A stretch of DNA of 64,000 nucleotides from Bordetella hinzii LMG 13501 (GTDB lineage: Bacteria; Pseudomonadota; Gammaproteobacteria; Burkholderiales; Burkholderiaceae_B), in the NCBI RefSeq assembly GCF_001548475.1, contig NZ_LRUJ01000011.1, positions 62,001-126,000 on the forward strand, written 5' to 3'. A model generated the notes under the pieces. It saw only the letters and a list, made by a program, of their open reading frames with translations. It was not told the origin of the DNA and made no database searches. How positions within the stretch are numbered: position 1 is the stretch's first letter; each line of letters starts with the position of its first letter. Below are positions 19,101 through 28,640 of the stretch, piece by piece. A program made the translations under genes and the position numbers.

Positions 19101-19436
19101 ATGGTGGCAGGCTTGAGTGCGGTGGTGGTCGGTGCGGACCGGCTGGGCAATATCCCGGACCTCTTGAAGGGGCACAATATTTCAATCACGCACCACATCA
19201 GCGGGCGCGATCCCTCGCACCAAAAAAAGACCTTGCAGCTGCCCTCGGGCACGCAGCTGGTCATCCTGCTGACCGATTTCCTGGGGCATAACGTCATGAA
19301 GACCTTCCGCAATGCCGCGCAGCGTGGCGGCATCAAGGTCGTCGCTTGTCGGCGCTCGGTGTGCAGCATGCAGCAGGCGCTGCAGCAATGCGGTCTGTGC
19401 AGCCAGGGCTGCGACAAAAAAGCCACGCGACATTGA
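19101..19436 (+). CDS. DUF2325 domain protein, probably iron-regulated
   Basis: A 111-residue protein beginning VVVGADRLGNIPDLL, the glycine-bearing first strand typical of DUF2325, with VILLTDFLGHNVMKTFRN in the middle. Five cysteines cluster at the C-terminus (83, 88, 97, 100, 104; CRRSVC then CGLCSQGC), suggesting metal or Fe-S binding. GAGGTG provides the ribosome site for the ATG at 19101. Two Fur-like boxes sit at the promoter. Biochemical function is not known to me; the cysteine cluster and the Fur boxes together suggest a role under iron limitation. Confidence 0.8.
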   Translation: MVAGLSAVVVGADRLGNIPDLLKGHNISITHHISGRDPSHQKKTLQLPSGTQLVILLTDFLGHNVMKTFRNAAQRGGIKVVACRRSVCSMQQALQQCGLCSQGCDKKATRH

Positions 19437-19535
19437 GTGTTTGCCCCATCGCCTTCTTGCCATCCCGGCCCCGGGCAGGCATCGGCCCGGGATTGCCCGG
19501 CACGTCTTGAGCTTGAAGCGGCTGCATAGCCGCCC

Positions 19536-19559
19536 GCGCCCCTTGTGGGCGCTTTTTTT
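19536..19559 (+). terminator. Terminator after the DUF2325 gene
   Basis: GCGCCC (19536-19541) and GGGCGC (19547-19552) flank a five-base loop and are followed by seven T residues. Confidence 0.85.
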
Positions 19560-19602
19560 ATCCTGGGGGTGGTCCGGCACCGGCTTCGGGCCGGTGTGTC
19601 GC

Positions 19603-20274
19603 CTAGTCGTTGGAAGCGCGGGCCGAAGCCAGCAGGCTGCCATCCAGGCGGCGGGCGCCGTTGTAGCGCTTGGACCAATAGGCCATGGTCATGTCTTCGA
19701 CACGGACCACGCCGCCCGCGCTGGGCGAGTGCACGAAGCGGTTTTCGCCCATGTAGATGCCTACATGCGAATAGCGGCGTCCCAGCGTGTTGAAGAACAC
19801 CAGGTCGCCGGGGCGCAATTCCTTGCGATCGATGACCGTGGCCTGGCGGGCGATGTCGGCGGCATTGCGGGGCAGCTTCAGGCCCAGGGAACGCTCGACC
19901 GAATAGGCGACCAGGCCGCTGCAATCAAACCCGGTATCGGGCGAATTGCCGCCGAAACGGTAGCGCACGCCCAACTGATTGAGGGCTTCGGCCACCAGGG
20001 CGCTGTCGCTGGCGAAGGGAGCCTGCGCCTGGCGCTGGCGTTCGCGCTTGAGCTTGTGGGTGACAAGCAGGCCGATGGGGTCATCGGCGGTGGCGACCCA
20101 CTCGGTTTCGTAGGGGTCGATTTCGGAGTCGTAGGCAGAGGTTTGCGTCCCCTTGGTCGCGCAACCCGCCATCACCGCCACGCAGAAGACCGACGCACAC
20201 AGGCGCAGGCCCCGGCGAAAGAGGCGGGAGGAGGTGTCAGGTAGCGCGAGGCAGGAGTGTCGATGCATGCTCAC
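19603..20274 (-). CDS. NlpC/P60 family lipoprotein peptidase
   Basis: A 223-residue lipoprotein hydrolase. A lipobox VMAGC places the lipidated cysteine at residue 38. The C-terminal NlpC/P60 domain (about 92-205) has the catalytic Cys118 in GFDCSGLVAYS and His170 in YSHVGIYM, with His182 in RFVHSPS as the likely third residue. Such enzymes cut peptide cross-links or stems in peptidoglycan at the outer-membrane inner face. The first 20 residues are long and polar for a signal peptide; a start at codon 3 (ATG, 20268) or later is possible. Confidence 0.88.
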   Translation of the reverse strand: MSMHRHSCLALPDTSSRLFRRGLRLCASVFCVAVMAGCATKGTQTSAYDSEIDPYETEWVATADDPIGLLVTHKLKRERQRQAQAPFASDSALVAEALNQLGVRYRFGGNSPDTGFDCSGLVAYSVERSLGLKLPRNAADIARQATVIDRKELRPGDLVFFNTLGRRYSHVGIYMGENRFVHSPSAGGVVRVEDMTMAYWSKRYNGARRLDGSLLASARASND

Positions 20275-20406
20275 CGAGACCGGTCCGGCGCCCAGAAACT
20301 GGGGGGCGGATCATGGTTAGAAAAAATTTATCGGGGGATTCTACCAAACCTATTATTACATCCGGGTGTAAGCGCATACGAAAAGCGCAGTTTCCGGCCC
20401 GGAGTG

Positions 20407-20424
20407 CCTGGGGGAATCCCCAGG
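20407..20424 (+). other. Leader hairpin upstream of prpE
   Basis: CCTGGGG (20407-20413), GAAT loop, CCCCAGG (20418-20424) is a perfect 7-bp stem about 90 bases before the prpE start, in the 240-base gap shared with the divergent NlpC gene. It has no T tract, so it is a leader structure or protein site and not a terminator. Confidence 0.4.
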
Positions 20425-20514
20425 TTGGGTGGCAAGCCTGGTGCAAGGTTGGCCACCGAGAATAAGGTAAGACGAATTACCGAAGCGCTACCGAACCATA
20501 ACAGGAGACAAGGC

Positions 20515-22401
20515 ATGGAAAAAACCCGGGATTTCCACTATCGGTCCATCCATGAGCGGGATGCCTTCTGGCGTAAAGAAGCCGAGCGCATTCACTGGGA
20601 GACGCCGTTCGAGGAGGTATTGGATTTCACCCGTCCCCCATTTGCCAAGTGGTTTGTCGGCGGCCGCACCAACCTCTGCTACAACGCCGTGGACCGCTGG
20701 CTGCCCCAACAGGCCGATGCGCCGGCCCTGATCTGGGTGTCCACCGAGGTGGACCAGGAGCGCGTCTACACCCGCCGTGCCCTTTACGAGGAGGTCAACG
20801 CGGTGGCTGCCATGCTGCGCGAGCAGGGGGTGGAGCGCGGCGACCGCGTGCTGCTCTACATGCCCATGGTGCCGGAGGCGGTGTTCACCATGCTGGCCTG
20901 CGCGCGGCTGGGCGCCATCCATTCGGTGGTGTTCGGCGGTTTTGCCTCGGTCAACCTGGCCCAGCGCATCGACGACGCCCAGCCCAAGGTGGTGGTCTGC
21001 ACCGACGGCGGCTCGCGCGCCGGCAAGGTGGTGGCCTATAAGCCCTTGCTGGACAAGGCTTTGTCGCTGGCCCAGCACCCGCCCGGAGCGGTGATCATGC
21101 TGGACCGGGGGCTGGCGGCCTGTGAACGCCAGCCCGGGCGCGACCTGGATTATGCCGAGTTGCGGGCCCGACACGAGGGCGCGCAAGTGCCCGTGGCCTG
21201 GCTGGAATCCTCCGAGCCGAGCTACATCCTCTATACCTCGGGCACGACCGGTCGCCCCAAGGGCGTGCAGCGCGACACCGGCGGCTATGCCGTGGCCCTG
21301 GCCTCATCGATGGAGTATCTGTTCGATGGCCGGCCGGGCGACACGTATTTCTGCACCAGCGATATCGGCTGGGTGGTGGGCCATTCATACATTGTCTATG
21401 GGCCGCTGATCGGCGGACAGGCCTCCATCCTCTACGAGGGCACGCCGGTGCGTCCGGACGGCGCCATCCTCTGGAGCCTGGTCGAGCGCTTCCGGGTCAA
21501 TACCCTGTTTTCGGCGCCCACGGCGGTGCGGGTGCTCAAGCGCCAGGATCCCGCGCTCCTGAAGCGCCATGACCTGTCGTCGCTGCGCGCGCTCTATCTG
21601 GCCGGCGAACCCCTGGACGAACCCACGGCGCAATGGATCTCAGAGGGGCTGGGCAAGCCCATCATCGACAACTACTGGCAAACCGAATCCGGCTGGCCCA
21701 TCCTGTCGGCCCAGCCAGGGGTGGAGCGGGTGCCGACCCGTTTCGGCAGCCCGTCGTTTCCGGTCTATGGTTTCGATGTGCGCGTGGTGAGCGAAGCCGA
21801 CGGCCAGGACCTGGGGCCCAACCAGAAGGGGGTGGTGGCCATCGTGCCGCCGCTGCCGCCGGGGGCGCTGTCCACCGTATGGGGCGATGACGAGCGTTTT
21901 GTGCAGACCTATTTCTCGTCCATCCCGGGCCGCCAGCTTTATTCGACTTTCGATTGGGGCCTGCGCGATCAGGACGGCTATTGGTTCATCCTCGGGCGCA
22001 CCGACGATGTCATCAATGTGGCGGGCCACCGCCTGGGCACGCGCGAGATCGAGGAGTCGGTCAACAGCCATGCCGATGTGGCCGAGTGCGCCGTCGTGGG
22101 CGTGGCCGACAGCCTGAAGGGGCAGGTCGCGCTCGCCTTCGTGGTGCTCAAGAGACCGGAGACGCTGGAGGCCGAAGGCGCGGCCCGGAGCCTGGAAGGG
22201 GATATCATGCGCGTGGTGGAGGATCAGTTGGGCGCGATCGCGCGGCCTGCCCGCATCCGCTTTGTCGGCGCGCTGCCCAAAACGCGCTCCGGCAAGGTGC
22301 TGCGCCGGGCCATCGTGGCGGTTTGCGAAGGCCGCGATCCCGGTGATCTCACCACCATTGAAGATCCCACCTCACTCGAACAGATCAAGGAATCGCTGTA
22401 A
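20515..22401 (+). CDS. prpE: Propionyl-CoA synthetase
   Basis: A 628-residue AMP-forming acyl-CoA synthetase of the PrpE branch, which activates propionate for the methylcitrate cycle. The PrpE-type N-terminus (FWRKEAERIHWETPFEEVLD; PFAKWFVGGRTNLCYNAVDRW), the adenylation motif YTSGTTGRPKGVQRD, the NYWQTESGWPI motif and the C-terminal KTRSGKVLRR with the acetylatable Lys are all present. ATG 20515 is chosen for an AGGAGACAAGG site just upstream; 86 in-frame codons before it are not family sequence. The methylcitrate genes prpBCD are 36 kb away in this window. Its stop overlaps the next start. Confidence 0.93.
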   Translation: MEKTRDFHYRSIHERDAFWRKEAERIHWETPFEEVLDFTRPPFAKWFVGGRTNLCYNAVDRWLPQQADAPALIWVSTEVDQERVYTRRALYEEVNAVAAMLREQGVERGDRVLLYMPMVPEAVFTMLACARLGAIHSVVFGGFASVNLAQRIDDAQPKVVVCTDGGSRAGKVVAYKPLLDKALSLAQHPPGAVIMLDRGLAACERQPGRDLDYAELRARHEGAQVPVAWLESSEPSYILYTSGTTGRPKGVQRDTGGYAVALASSMEYLFDGRPGDTYFCTSDIGWVVGHSYIVYGPLIGGQASILYEGTPVRPDGAILWSLVERFRVNTLFSAPTAVRVLKRQDPALLKRHDLSSLRALYLAGEPLDEPTAQWISEGLGKPIIDNYWQTESGWPILSAQPGVERVPTRFGSPSFPVYGFDVRVVSEADGQDLGPNQKGVVAIVPPLPPGALSTVWGDDERFVQTYFSSIPGRQLYSTFDWGLRDQDGYWFILGRTDDVINVAGHRLGTREIEESVNSHADVAECAVVGVADSLKGQVALAFVVLKRPETLEAEGAARSLEGDIMRVVEDQLGAIARPARIRFVGALPKTRSGKVLRRAIVAVCEGRDPGDLTTIEDPTSLEQIKESL

Positions 22402-22808
22402 TGAAATCCAAACCGGTGCTGGCCGCGGAAGACGTCAAGAAGATCCTCGCCGCGGCCGAGGCGCATGCGCTGGCCCATCAGTGGGCCGTGTCGATCGCCG
22501 TCGTGGATGACGGCGGCCATCTGCTGGGCCTGCTGCGCGGCGACGGCGCGGCGCCCATTTCCTCCCACATCGCGCCGGCCAAGGCCCGCACCGCCGCGCT
22601 GGGCCGCCGTGAATCGCGCCTCTATGAAGAGATCATCAACAACGGCCGCTATTCTTTCCTGTCGGCGCCCGAACTCGAAGGCATGCTTGAAGGCGGTGTG
22701 CCCGTCGTGGCCGACGGCCAGGTGGTGGGCGCCGTGGGCGTGTCGGGCGTGAAGTCCAGCGAGGATGCGGAAATTGCCCGTGCGGGCATTGCGGCGCTGG
22801 GCCTGTGA
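22401..22808 (+). CDS. GlcG/HbpS-like (DUF336) protein
   Basis: A 135-residue protein of the HbpS/GlcG/PduO-C fold: helical start (LAAEDVKKILAAAEAHAL), then SIAVVDDGGHLLGLLRGDGA, the KARTAALGRRES segment and the closing GGVPVVADGQVVGAVGVSG with GAVGVSG typical of the family. Members bind haem or cobalamin-related ligands or act as accessory proteins in acid catabolism loci; no enzymatic residues are evident. It overlaps prpE at its start and the MFS gene at its end, so the three are probably one translational unit. Confidence 0.85.
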   Translation: MKSKPVLAAEDVKKILAAAEAHALAHQWAVSIAVVDDGGHLLGLLRGDGAAPISSHIAPAKARTAALGRRESRLYEEIINNGRYSFLSAPELEGMLEGGVPVVADGQVVGAVGVSGVKSSEDAEIARAGIAALGL

Positions 22809-24118
22809 ACCTGCCGGCGCAAGACAGCGCCGGTGAAGACCGGCGCCTGCTCAACCCCGGCGTGCGCCGGCGCGAAGTCTGGGCCTGGGCCATGTATGAC
22901 TTCGCCAATTCCGGCTACACCACGGTCATCCTGACCACGGTGTTCAGCACCTATTTCGTCGCCGTGGTGGGCCAGCGCGCCCATTGGGCGACGCTGGCCT
23001 GGACGGCGGCGCTCTCGCTGTCCTATCTGGCCATCATGCTCACCATGCCCACGCTGGGCGCGCGTGCCGATGCGCGCGCGGGCAAGCGCCGCCTGCTCTA
23101 TGCCAGCACCGTGGGCTGTGTGCTGGCCACGCTGCTGCTGGCGCGCACGGGTCCGGGCGATGTGTGGCTGGCCCTGGCGGCCATCGCCGTCTCCAATTAC
23201 TGCTATTGCATAGGCGAGTCCGTCGTGGCGGCGTTTCTGCCGGAACTGGCGCGCCCCAAGGCGCTGGGCCGCGTCTCGGGCTGGGGCTGGAGCTTCGGCT
23301 ATTGCGGCGGCATGCTGACGCTGGGCCTGTGCCTGGCCGTGGTGAGCCGCGGCGAGGCCGCCGGCCAGGGCGCCGAGCAATATGTGCCCTGGGTCATCGT
23401 CGTGACCTGCGTGGTGTTCAGCCTGGCGGCCTTGCCGTCATTCCTGCTGCTGCGCGAACGCGCCCGGCCGCATGCCATGAACCTGGCCGCGCCCGATATG
23501 CTGCGCCGCCTGGCGCGCGCCTGGCGTGAGACCGGCGAGCACTTCCCGGAGTTCCGCCGCCTGTTGATCTGCGGCGCCTGCTATCAGGCCGGCATCGCGG
23601 TGGTGATCACGCTGGCGGCCATCTATGCCGAGCAGGTGATGGGATTCACCATGCCGCAGATCATGCTGCTGGTGTTCACCGTCAATATCGCCGCGGCGGC
23701 GGGCGCCTTCAGCTTCGGCTATGTCCAGGACCGTATCGGGCACAAGCGCGCCCTGGGCCTGACGCTGCTGGGCTGGATCGTCATGGTGTTGGTGGCTTAT
23801 TCCGCCACCACCGTGCCGGTCTTCTGGGTCGCCGCCACGCTGGCCGGCCTGTGCATGGGCACCAGCCAGAGCGCCGGGCGCGCCATGACGGGCGCGCTGG
23901 CGCCGGCAGGCCGCCTGGCGGAGTTTTTCGCGCTCTGGACCTTCGCCGTCCAGTTGGCGGCGGTCGTGGGGCCGCTGACCTATGGCCTGGTGACCTGGCT
24001 CACCGCCGGCAATCACCGCCTGGCGATTCTGGTGACGGGGCTGTTCTTCGTGGGCGGCCTGTTGTTGCTGGCCCGCGTGGACCTGGCCCGTGGCATCGCC
24101 CGCCGGGAGGCCGGCTGA
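22805..24118 (+). CDS. MFS transporter, UMF1 family
   Basis: A 437-residue membrane protein with about twelve hydrophobic segments. The N-terminus EVWAWAMYDFANSGYTTVILTTVFSTYF is the hallmark of the UMF1 (Atg22-like) branch of the major facilitator superfamily, and the SGWGWSFGYCGGML loop supports it. The substrate is unknown; coupling to prpE suggests a short-chain organic acid or amino acid. It starts at a GTG in a GTGA overlap with the previous gene. Confidence 0.87.
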   Translation: MNLPAQDSAGEDRRLLNPGVRRREVWAWAMYDFANSGYTTVILTTVFSTYFVAVVGQRAHWATLAWTAALSLSYLAIMLTMPTLGARADARAGKRRLLYASTVGCVLATLLLARTGPGDVWLALAAIAVSNYCYCIGESVVAAFLPELARPKALGRVSGWGWSFGYCGGMLTLGLCLAVVSRGEAAGQGAEQYVPWVIVVTCVVFSLAALPSFLLLRERARPHAMNLAAPDMLRRLARAWRETGEHFPEFRRLLICGACYQAGIAVVITLAAIYAEQVMGFTMPQIMLLVFTVNIAAAAGAFSFGYVQDRIGHKRALGLTLLGWIVMVLVAYSATTVPVFWVAATLAGLCMGTSQSAGRAMTGALAPAGRLAEFFALWTFAVQLAAVVGPLTYGLVTWLTAGNHRLAILVTGLFFVGGLLLLARVDLARGIARREAG

Positions 24119-24268
24119 GCCGGGCTGCTATTCTTATGAACTGGCCACCATGCAAGGCGCCGCGCGAGCCGGGACAGTCCGCCTGCGTAAGGTGCTCGTA
24201 AGAGCATGGCGATACGGTTGCGTGTCGACAGAACGGCAGCACCAAAATCACGAATCGGAGACAAAACC

Positions 24269-26248
24269 ATGTCGAATGCCATCCAATCCGTCTTGGTGGA
24301 AACCCGCGTGTTTCCCCCGCCCGAGCGCGCCGTCACGGGCGCGGCAATTTCGGGCATGGACGCTTACCGCGCGCTGGCCGAAGAGGCCGAGCGCGATCCC
24401 GACGGTTTCTGGGCGCGCCATGCGCGCGAAAACCTGCAGTGGACCAAGCCCTTCACCGAGGTGCTGGACGAAAGCCAGGCGCCGTTCTATCGCTGGTTCG
24501 GCGACGGCGAGCTCAATGTCTCGGCCAATTGCCTGGACGTGCACCTGACCAACGGCAATGCCGAGAAGACCGCCATCATCTTCGAGACCGACGATGGCAA
24601 GGTCGAGAAGGTCAGCTATCGCGAACTGCTGGCCCGCGTGTGCCGCTTCGCCAATGGGCTGAAGTCGCTGGGCTATAAAAAGGGCGACCGCGCCATCATC
24701 TATATGCCGATGTCCATCGAGGCGGTGGTGGCCATGCAGGCCTGCGCCCGCCTGGGCGTGACGCACTCGGTGGTCTTTGGCGGCTTCTCGGCCAAGAGCC
24801 TGCAGGAGCGCATCGTCGACGTCGGCGCCTCGCTGGTCATCACGGCCGACGAGCAGGTGCGCGGCGGCAAGGTCATTCCGCTCAAGCCGGCGGTCGAGGA
24901 GGCGTTCGCCATGGGCGGCTGCGATGCCGTCTCCAAGGTCATCGTCTATCGTCGCACCGGCGGCAAGGTCGCCTGGACCGAAGGCCGCGACCTCTGGATG
25001 CACGAGGTGCAGGCCGGCCAGCCCGACACCTGCGAGCCGGTGCCGGTCAATGCCGAGCATCCGCTGTTCATCCTGTACACCTCCGGCTCGACGGGCAAGC
25101 CCAAGGGCGTGCAGCATTCGTCGGCCGGTTACCTGCTGTGGGCGCTGTTGACGGTCAAGTGGACCTTCGACGCCCGCGCCGACGATGTCTATTGGTGCAC
25201 GGCCGACGTGGGCTGGGTCACCGGCCATACCTATATCACCTATGGTCCGCTGGCCGCAGGCCTGACGCAGATCGTCTTCGAGGGCGTGCCGACTTTCCCC
25301 AATGCCGGCCGCTTCTGGGACATGATCGCGCGCCACAAGGTCAGCGTGTTCTATACGGCGCCCACGGCCATCCGTTCGCTGATCAAGGCGTCGGAAGCCG
25401 CGCCGCAGACCCACCCGCGCAATTTCGATCTCAACAGCCTGCGCATCATCGGCTCGGTGGGCGAGCCCATCAATCCCGAGGCCTGGATCTGGTATCACAA
25501 GAATGTGGGCCAGGAGCGTTGCCCCATCGTGGATACGTGGTGGCAGACCGAAACCGGCGGCCACATGATCACACCGCTGCCCGGCGCCACGCCGCTCAAG
25601 CCCGGATCCTGCACCTTGCCCTTGCCGGGCATCGCCGCGGCCATCGTCGATGAGACCGGCGCCGACGTCGAGCAGGGCAATGGGGGGTTCCTGGTCATCA
25701 AGCGGCCCTGGCCCGCCATGATCCGCACCATCTGGGGCGATCCGGAGCGCTTCAAGAAGAGCTATTTCCCGCCCGAACTGCGCGGCTATTACCTGGCGGG
25801 CGACGGGGCGCAGCGCGACGCCGACGGTTATTTCTGGATCATGGGCCGCATCGACGACGTGCTCAACGTCTCGGGCCACCGCCTGGGCACCATGGAGGTC
25901 GAGTCGGCGCTGGTCGCGCATGAACTGGTGGCCGAAGCCGCCGTGGTGGGACGCCCCGACGACACCACGGGCGAAGCCGTGGTGGCCTTCGTGGTCCTCA
26001 AGCGCGTGCGCCCGGAAGGCGAGGAGGCCCAGGCCATCGCGAGGCAACTGCGCGACTGGGTGGCCAAGGAGATCGGGCCCATCGCCAAACCCAAGGACAT
26101 CCGTTTCGGCGACAACCTGCCCAAGACCCGTTCCGGCAAGATCATGCGCCGCCTGCTGCGTGTGGTCGCCAAGGGCGAAGAAGTGACCCAGGATGTCTCC
26201 ACGCTTGAAAACCCGGCCATCCTGGAGCAGTTGTCCAAGCCTCTGTAA
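24269..26248 (+). CDS. acs: Acetyl-CoA synthetase
   Basis: A 659-residue AMP-forming acetate:CoA ligase. It shows [12 protein letters not shown], the adenylation loop [32 protein letters not shown] with the acetate-pocket Trp, and the C-terminal [15 protein letters not shown] with the regulatory, acetylatable Lys. The ATG at 24269 follows a GGAGACAAAACC ribosome-site stretch; a longer frame to 24206 lacks family sequence. The gap of 150 bases from the MFS gene suggests its own promoter. A strong terminator follows. Confidence 0.97.
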   Translation: MSNAIQSVLVETRVFPPPERAVTGAAISGMDAYRALAEEAERDPDGFWARHARENLQWTKPFTEVLDESQAPFYRWFGDGELNVSANCLDVHLTNGNAEKTAIIFETDDGKVEKVSYRELLARVCRFANGLKSLGYKKGDRAIIYMPMSIEAVVAMQACARLGVTHSVVFGGFSAKSLQERIVDVGASLVITADEQVRGGKVIPLKPAVEEAFAMGGCDAVSKVIVYRRTGGKVAWTEGRDLWMHEVQAGQPDTCEPVPVNAEHPLFILYTSGSTGKPKGVQHSSAGYLLWALLTVKWTFDARADDVYWCTADVGWVTGHTYITYGPLAAGLTQIVFEGVPTFPNAGRFWDMIARHKVSVFYTAPTAIRSLIKASEAAPQTHPRNFDLNSLRIIGSVGEPINPEAWIWYHKNVGQERCPIVDTWWQTETGGHMITPLPGATPLKPGSCTLPLPGIAAAIVDETGADVEQGNGGFLVIKRPWPAMIRTIWGDPERFKKSYFPPELRGYYLAGDGAQRDADGYFWIMGRIDDVLNVSGHRLGTMEVESALVAHELVAEAAVVGRPDDTTGEAVVAFVVLKRVRPEGEEAQAIARQLRDWVAKEIGPIAKPKDIRFGDNLPKTRSGKIMRRLLRVVAKGEEVTQDVSTLENPAILEQLSKPL

Positions 26249-26280
26249 GCCGGCCGACAAGACCAAGAGAGCATAATGAG

Positions 26281-26309
26281 GGCCTGCGCGGGTGCGCAGG
26301 CCTTTTTTT
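26281..26309 (+). terminator. Terminator after acs
   Basis: GGCCTGCGC (26281-26289) pairs with GCGCAGGCC (26294-26302) across GGGT, followed by seven T residues. Confidence 0.93.
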
Positions 26310-26342
26310 CGGCCGATGTTCTTGTCTTTTCGGGAGTTTGCA

Positions 26343-27227
26343 GTGAATCGCAGTAGTTTCGACCGCTCGGGTCTGGGCCTGATGCTGGCCACCATCCTGG
26401 TCTGGTCGGGCGCCTGGATTGCGATGAAGCTGATTGTTCCCTATATCGGTCCCTATGATTTCGTGGTGGTGCGCTATCTGTGCGGCGCGTTCGTCCTGTT
26501 TGCCGGCGTGGTGCTTAGCGGCCGGCCGCTGGCCATGCCGCCCTGGCGCCTGACGGTGCTGGTGGGCTTGACGCAGACGGCCGGCTTCCAGGGCTTTGTG
26601 CAGACGGCGCTGGTCACTGGCGGCGTAGGCAAGGTGTCGCTCATGGCCTACACCATGCCTTTCTGGGTGATCCTGCTGGCCTGGCTGATCCTCAAGGAGC
26701 GGCCAAGCCGCATGCATTGGGCCGGCATCGCGCTGGCGGCCTGCGGCCTGTTGTGTTTCGCCCGGCCCTGGGACGGCCTGGGCGACGACTTCCTGCCCAT
26801 GGCCCTGGGCGTGGGCAGCGGCCTGTGCTGGGCCCTGGGCACGGTGCTGTCCAAGCTCATGTTCGACAGGCACGCGCCCGATATCCTGACCTTCACCGCA
26901 TGGCAGATGCTGGTCGGCGCGCTGGCGATGACACCGGTGGCGCTGCTGGTGCCGCAGATCGATGCCGTCTGGGGCTGGCAATTGTGGACGGGGATGACCT
27001 ATATCATCCTGGTGGCCACCGCCTTGGCCTGGGTCATGTGGCTGCTGGTGGTCAGGCGCGTGCCGGCCTCGATCGCCGGCCTGTCGGCCCTGGGCGTGCC
27101 GGTGGTCGCCGTCCTGCTGGCTTGGTTGATCCTGCATGAACGACCGACCCCGATGGACCTGGCGAGCATGCTGTTTATCATGGCCGGCATCTGGGTCGTC
27201 AGCCGGGCCCGGCCGCGCAAGGCCTGA
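26343..27227 (+). CDS. EamA/DMT family transporter
   Basis: A 294-residue protein with ten hydrophobic segments in two EamA repeats (about 8-140 and 155-290); AWIAMKLIVPYIGPYDFVVVRY is the usual first-repeat entry. Members export metabolites such as amino acids. The GTG at 26343 is chosen because GGGAG lies eight bases upstream; the in-frame ATG at 26292 sits inside the acs terminator stem. It lies just upstream of threonine aldolase. Confidence 0.85.
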   Translation: MNRSSFDRSGLGLMLATILVWSGAWIAMKLIVPYIGPYDFVVVRYLCGAFVLFAGVVLSGRPLAMPPWRLTVLVGLTQTAGFQGFVQTALVTGGVGKVSLMAYTMPFWVILLAWLILKERPSRMHWAGIALAACGLLCFARPWDGLGDDFLPMALGVGSGLCWALGTVLSKLMFDRHAPDILTFTAWQMLVGALAMTPVALLVPQIDAVWGWQLWTGMTYIILVATALAWVMWLLVVRRVPASIAGLSALGVPVVAVLLAWLILHERPTPMDLASMLFIMAGIWVVSRARPRKA

Positions 27228-27246
27228 ATACGAAATGGAAACCACG

Positions 27247-28260
27247 ATGATAGATTTTCGCAGCGATACCGTAACCCGCCCTTCGGCGGCCATGTTGCAG
27301 GCCATGACGCGGGCGCCCTTGGGCGATGACGTGATGGGTGACGATCCCAGCGTGATCAGCCTGCAGCGCGCGGTGGCCGAGCGCGCGGGCAAGGAGGCGG
27401 GCCTGTTCTTCCCCACGGGCACGCAAAGCAATCTGGCCGCCCTGATGGCGCATTGCGGTCGCGGCGATGAGTATCTGGTGGGGCAGTTGGCCCACACCTA
27501 TAAATACGAGGGCGGCGGTGCGGCTGTGCTGGCCAGCATCCAGCCCCAGCCTATCGAGCACGATGCGGACGGCTCGCTGCCGCTGGCCAAGCTGGCGGCG
27601 GCCGTCAAGCCCCTGGGCGATGCGCACTATGCGCGCACGCGCCTGCTGGCGCTGGAAAACACTTTCCAGGGCAAGGTGATTCCGCAGGCCTATATGCTCG
27701 AGGCCACCGCCTTTGCGCGGGGCAAGGGCCTGGGCACGCACCTGGACGGCGCGCGCGTCTTCAACGCCAGCGTGGCCAGCGGGCTGCCGCTGGCCGAGCT
27801 ATGCCAGCCTTTCGATACCGTGTCGATCTGCTTTTCCAAGGGGCTGGGCGCGCCGGTGGGATCGGTGCTGGTGGGCAGCCAGGCCTTGATCGACCAGGCC
27901 CGGCGCTGGCGCAAGGTGCTGGGCGGCGGCATGCGGCAAGCCGGGGTGCTCGCCGCGGCCGCGCACTATGCGCTGGAGCACAATGTGGCACGCCTGGCCG
28001 AGGATCACGAAAACGCGCGCCGGCTGGCCCAGGGGCTGGCGGCGCTGCCCGGCGTGCAAGTGCATGCCCAGGACACCAATATGGCCTTTGTGAGCTTCGC
28101 GGCCGAACACCGGGCCGCACTGAATCAAGGCCTGAAAGAAGAGGGCATCCTGATGAGTGCCGTCTATGACGGCCCCGTGCGTCTGGTGACGCATCTGGAT
28201 ATCTCGCGCCAGGACATCGAGCAGGCCTTGCGGGCGTTTGCCCGTTTGCTGGGCGCCTGA
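27247..28260 (+). CDS. ltaE: Low-specificity L-threonine aldolase
   Basis: A 337-residue PLP enzyme that splits L-threonine or allo-threonine to glycine and acetaldehyde. The start MIDFRSDTVTRPSAAMLQAM is the family signature; the PLP lysine is in SICFSKGLGAPVGSVL, and HLDGARVFNA holds the cofactor Asp. ATG 27247 is chosen by that conserved start; an in-frame ATG at 27235 is possible. It follows the exporter by 19 bases, so the pair may be co-transcribed. Confidence 0.93.
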   Translation: MIDFRSDTVTRPSAAMLQAMTRAPLGDDVMGDDPSVISLQRAVAERAGKEAGLFFPTGTQSNLAALMAHCGRGDEYLVGQLAHTYKYEGGGAAVLASIQPQPIEHDADGSLPLAKLAAAVKPLGDAHYARTRLLALENTFQGKVIPQAYMLEATAFARGKGLGTHLDGARVFNASVASGLPLAELCQPFDTVSICFSKGLGAPVGSVLVGSQALIDQARRWRKVLGGGMRQAGVLAAAAHYALEHNVARLAEDHENARRLAQGLAALPGVQVHAQDTNMAFVSFAAEHRAALNQGLKEEGILMSAVYDGPVRLVTHLDISRQDIEQALRAFARLLGA

Positions 28261-28262
28261 GT

Positions 28263-28577
28263 TCAGGGCACCTGTTCACGGTCCTCCAGGCCGTAGTCGC
28301 GTACCACGGCCGCCACGCGCAGGCGGTAGTCGGCAAAGACGCCGCCACGGCCGGCCGCCTGGGCCTGGCGGTGCGGGCCATGCTCGCGCCAGGCCCGCAC
28401 GCTGGCCTCATCGCGCCAGAAAGACAGCGACAGCAGCTTGTCCGGATCCGACAGGCTCTGGAAGCGCTCGACCGAGATAAAACCATCCATGGTCTGCAGC
28501 GCCGGTTTAAGCTGCGCGGCAATATCCAGGTAGGCCTGGCGGTCGCGCGGGATGACTTCGAAAATGACGGCGATCAT
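28263..28577 (-). CDS. Antibiotic biosynthesis monooxygenase (ABM) domain protein
   Basis: A 104-residue single ABM-fold protein: MIAVIFEVIPRDRQAYLDIAAQLKP, then GFISVERFQSLSDPDKLLSLSFWRDEASVRAWREHGPH, which is the core ABM pattern (IxxERF, LxLSxWxDExA, W). Such small dimeric proteins include cofactor-free monooxygenases and many of unknown role. It is convergent with ltaE, the stops being two bases apart. Confidence 0.85.
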   Translation of the reverse strand: MIAVIFEVIPRDRQAYLDIAAQLKPALQTMDGFISVERFQSLSDPDKLLSLSFWRDEASVRAWREHGPHRQAQAAGRGGVFADYRLRVAAVVRDYGLEDREQVP

Positions 28578-28640
28578 GCGGGCTCCTCAAGATGCGTGGC
28601 ACAGTGTGGCGCGCCTGCCCGGCGCTTGCTTCGATCGCGC

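Noticed and set aside
26292-26342. Earlier ATG start for the EamA transporter
   Set aside because: It lies inside the acs terminator stem; GTG 26343 has a ribosome site at proper spacing.
24248-26395. A 715-codon open frame on the minus strand opposite acs
   Set aside because: Fully antisense to acetyl-CoA synthetase; composition is that of a GC-rich shadow frame.
26142-27497. A 451-codon minus-strand frame opposite the EamA and ltaE genes
   Set aside because: Antisense to two convincing genes; Gln/His-rich shadow with no motif.
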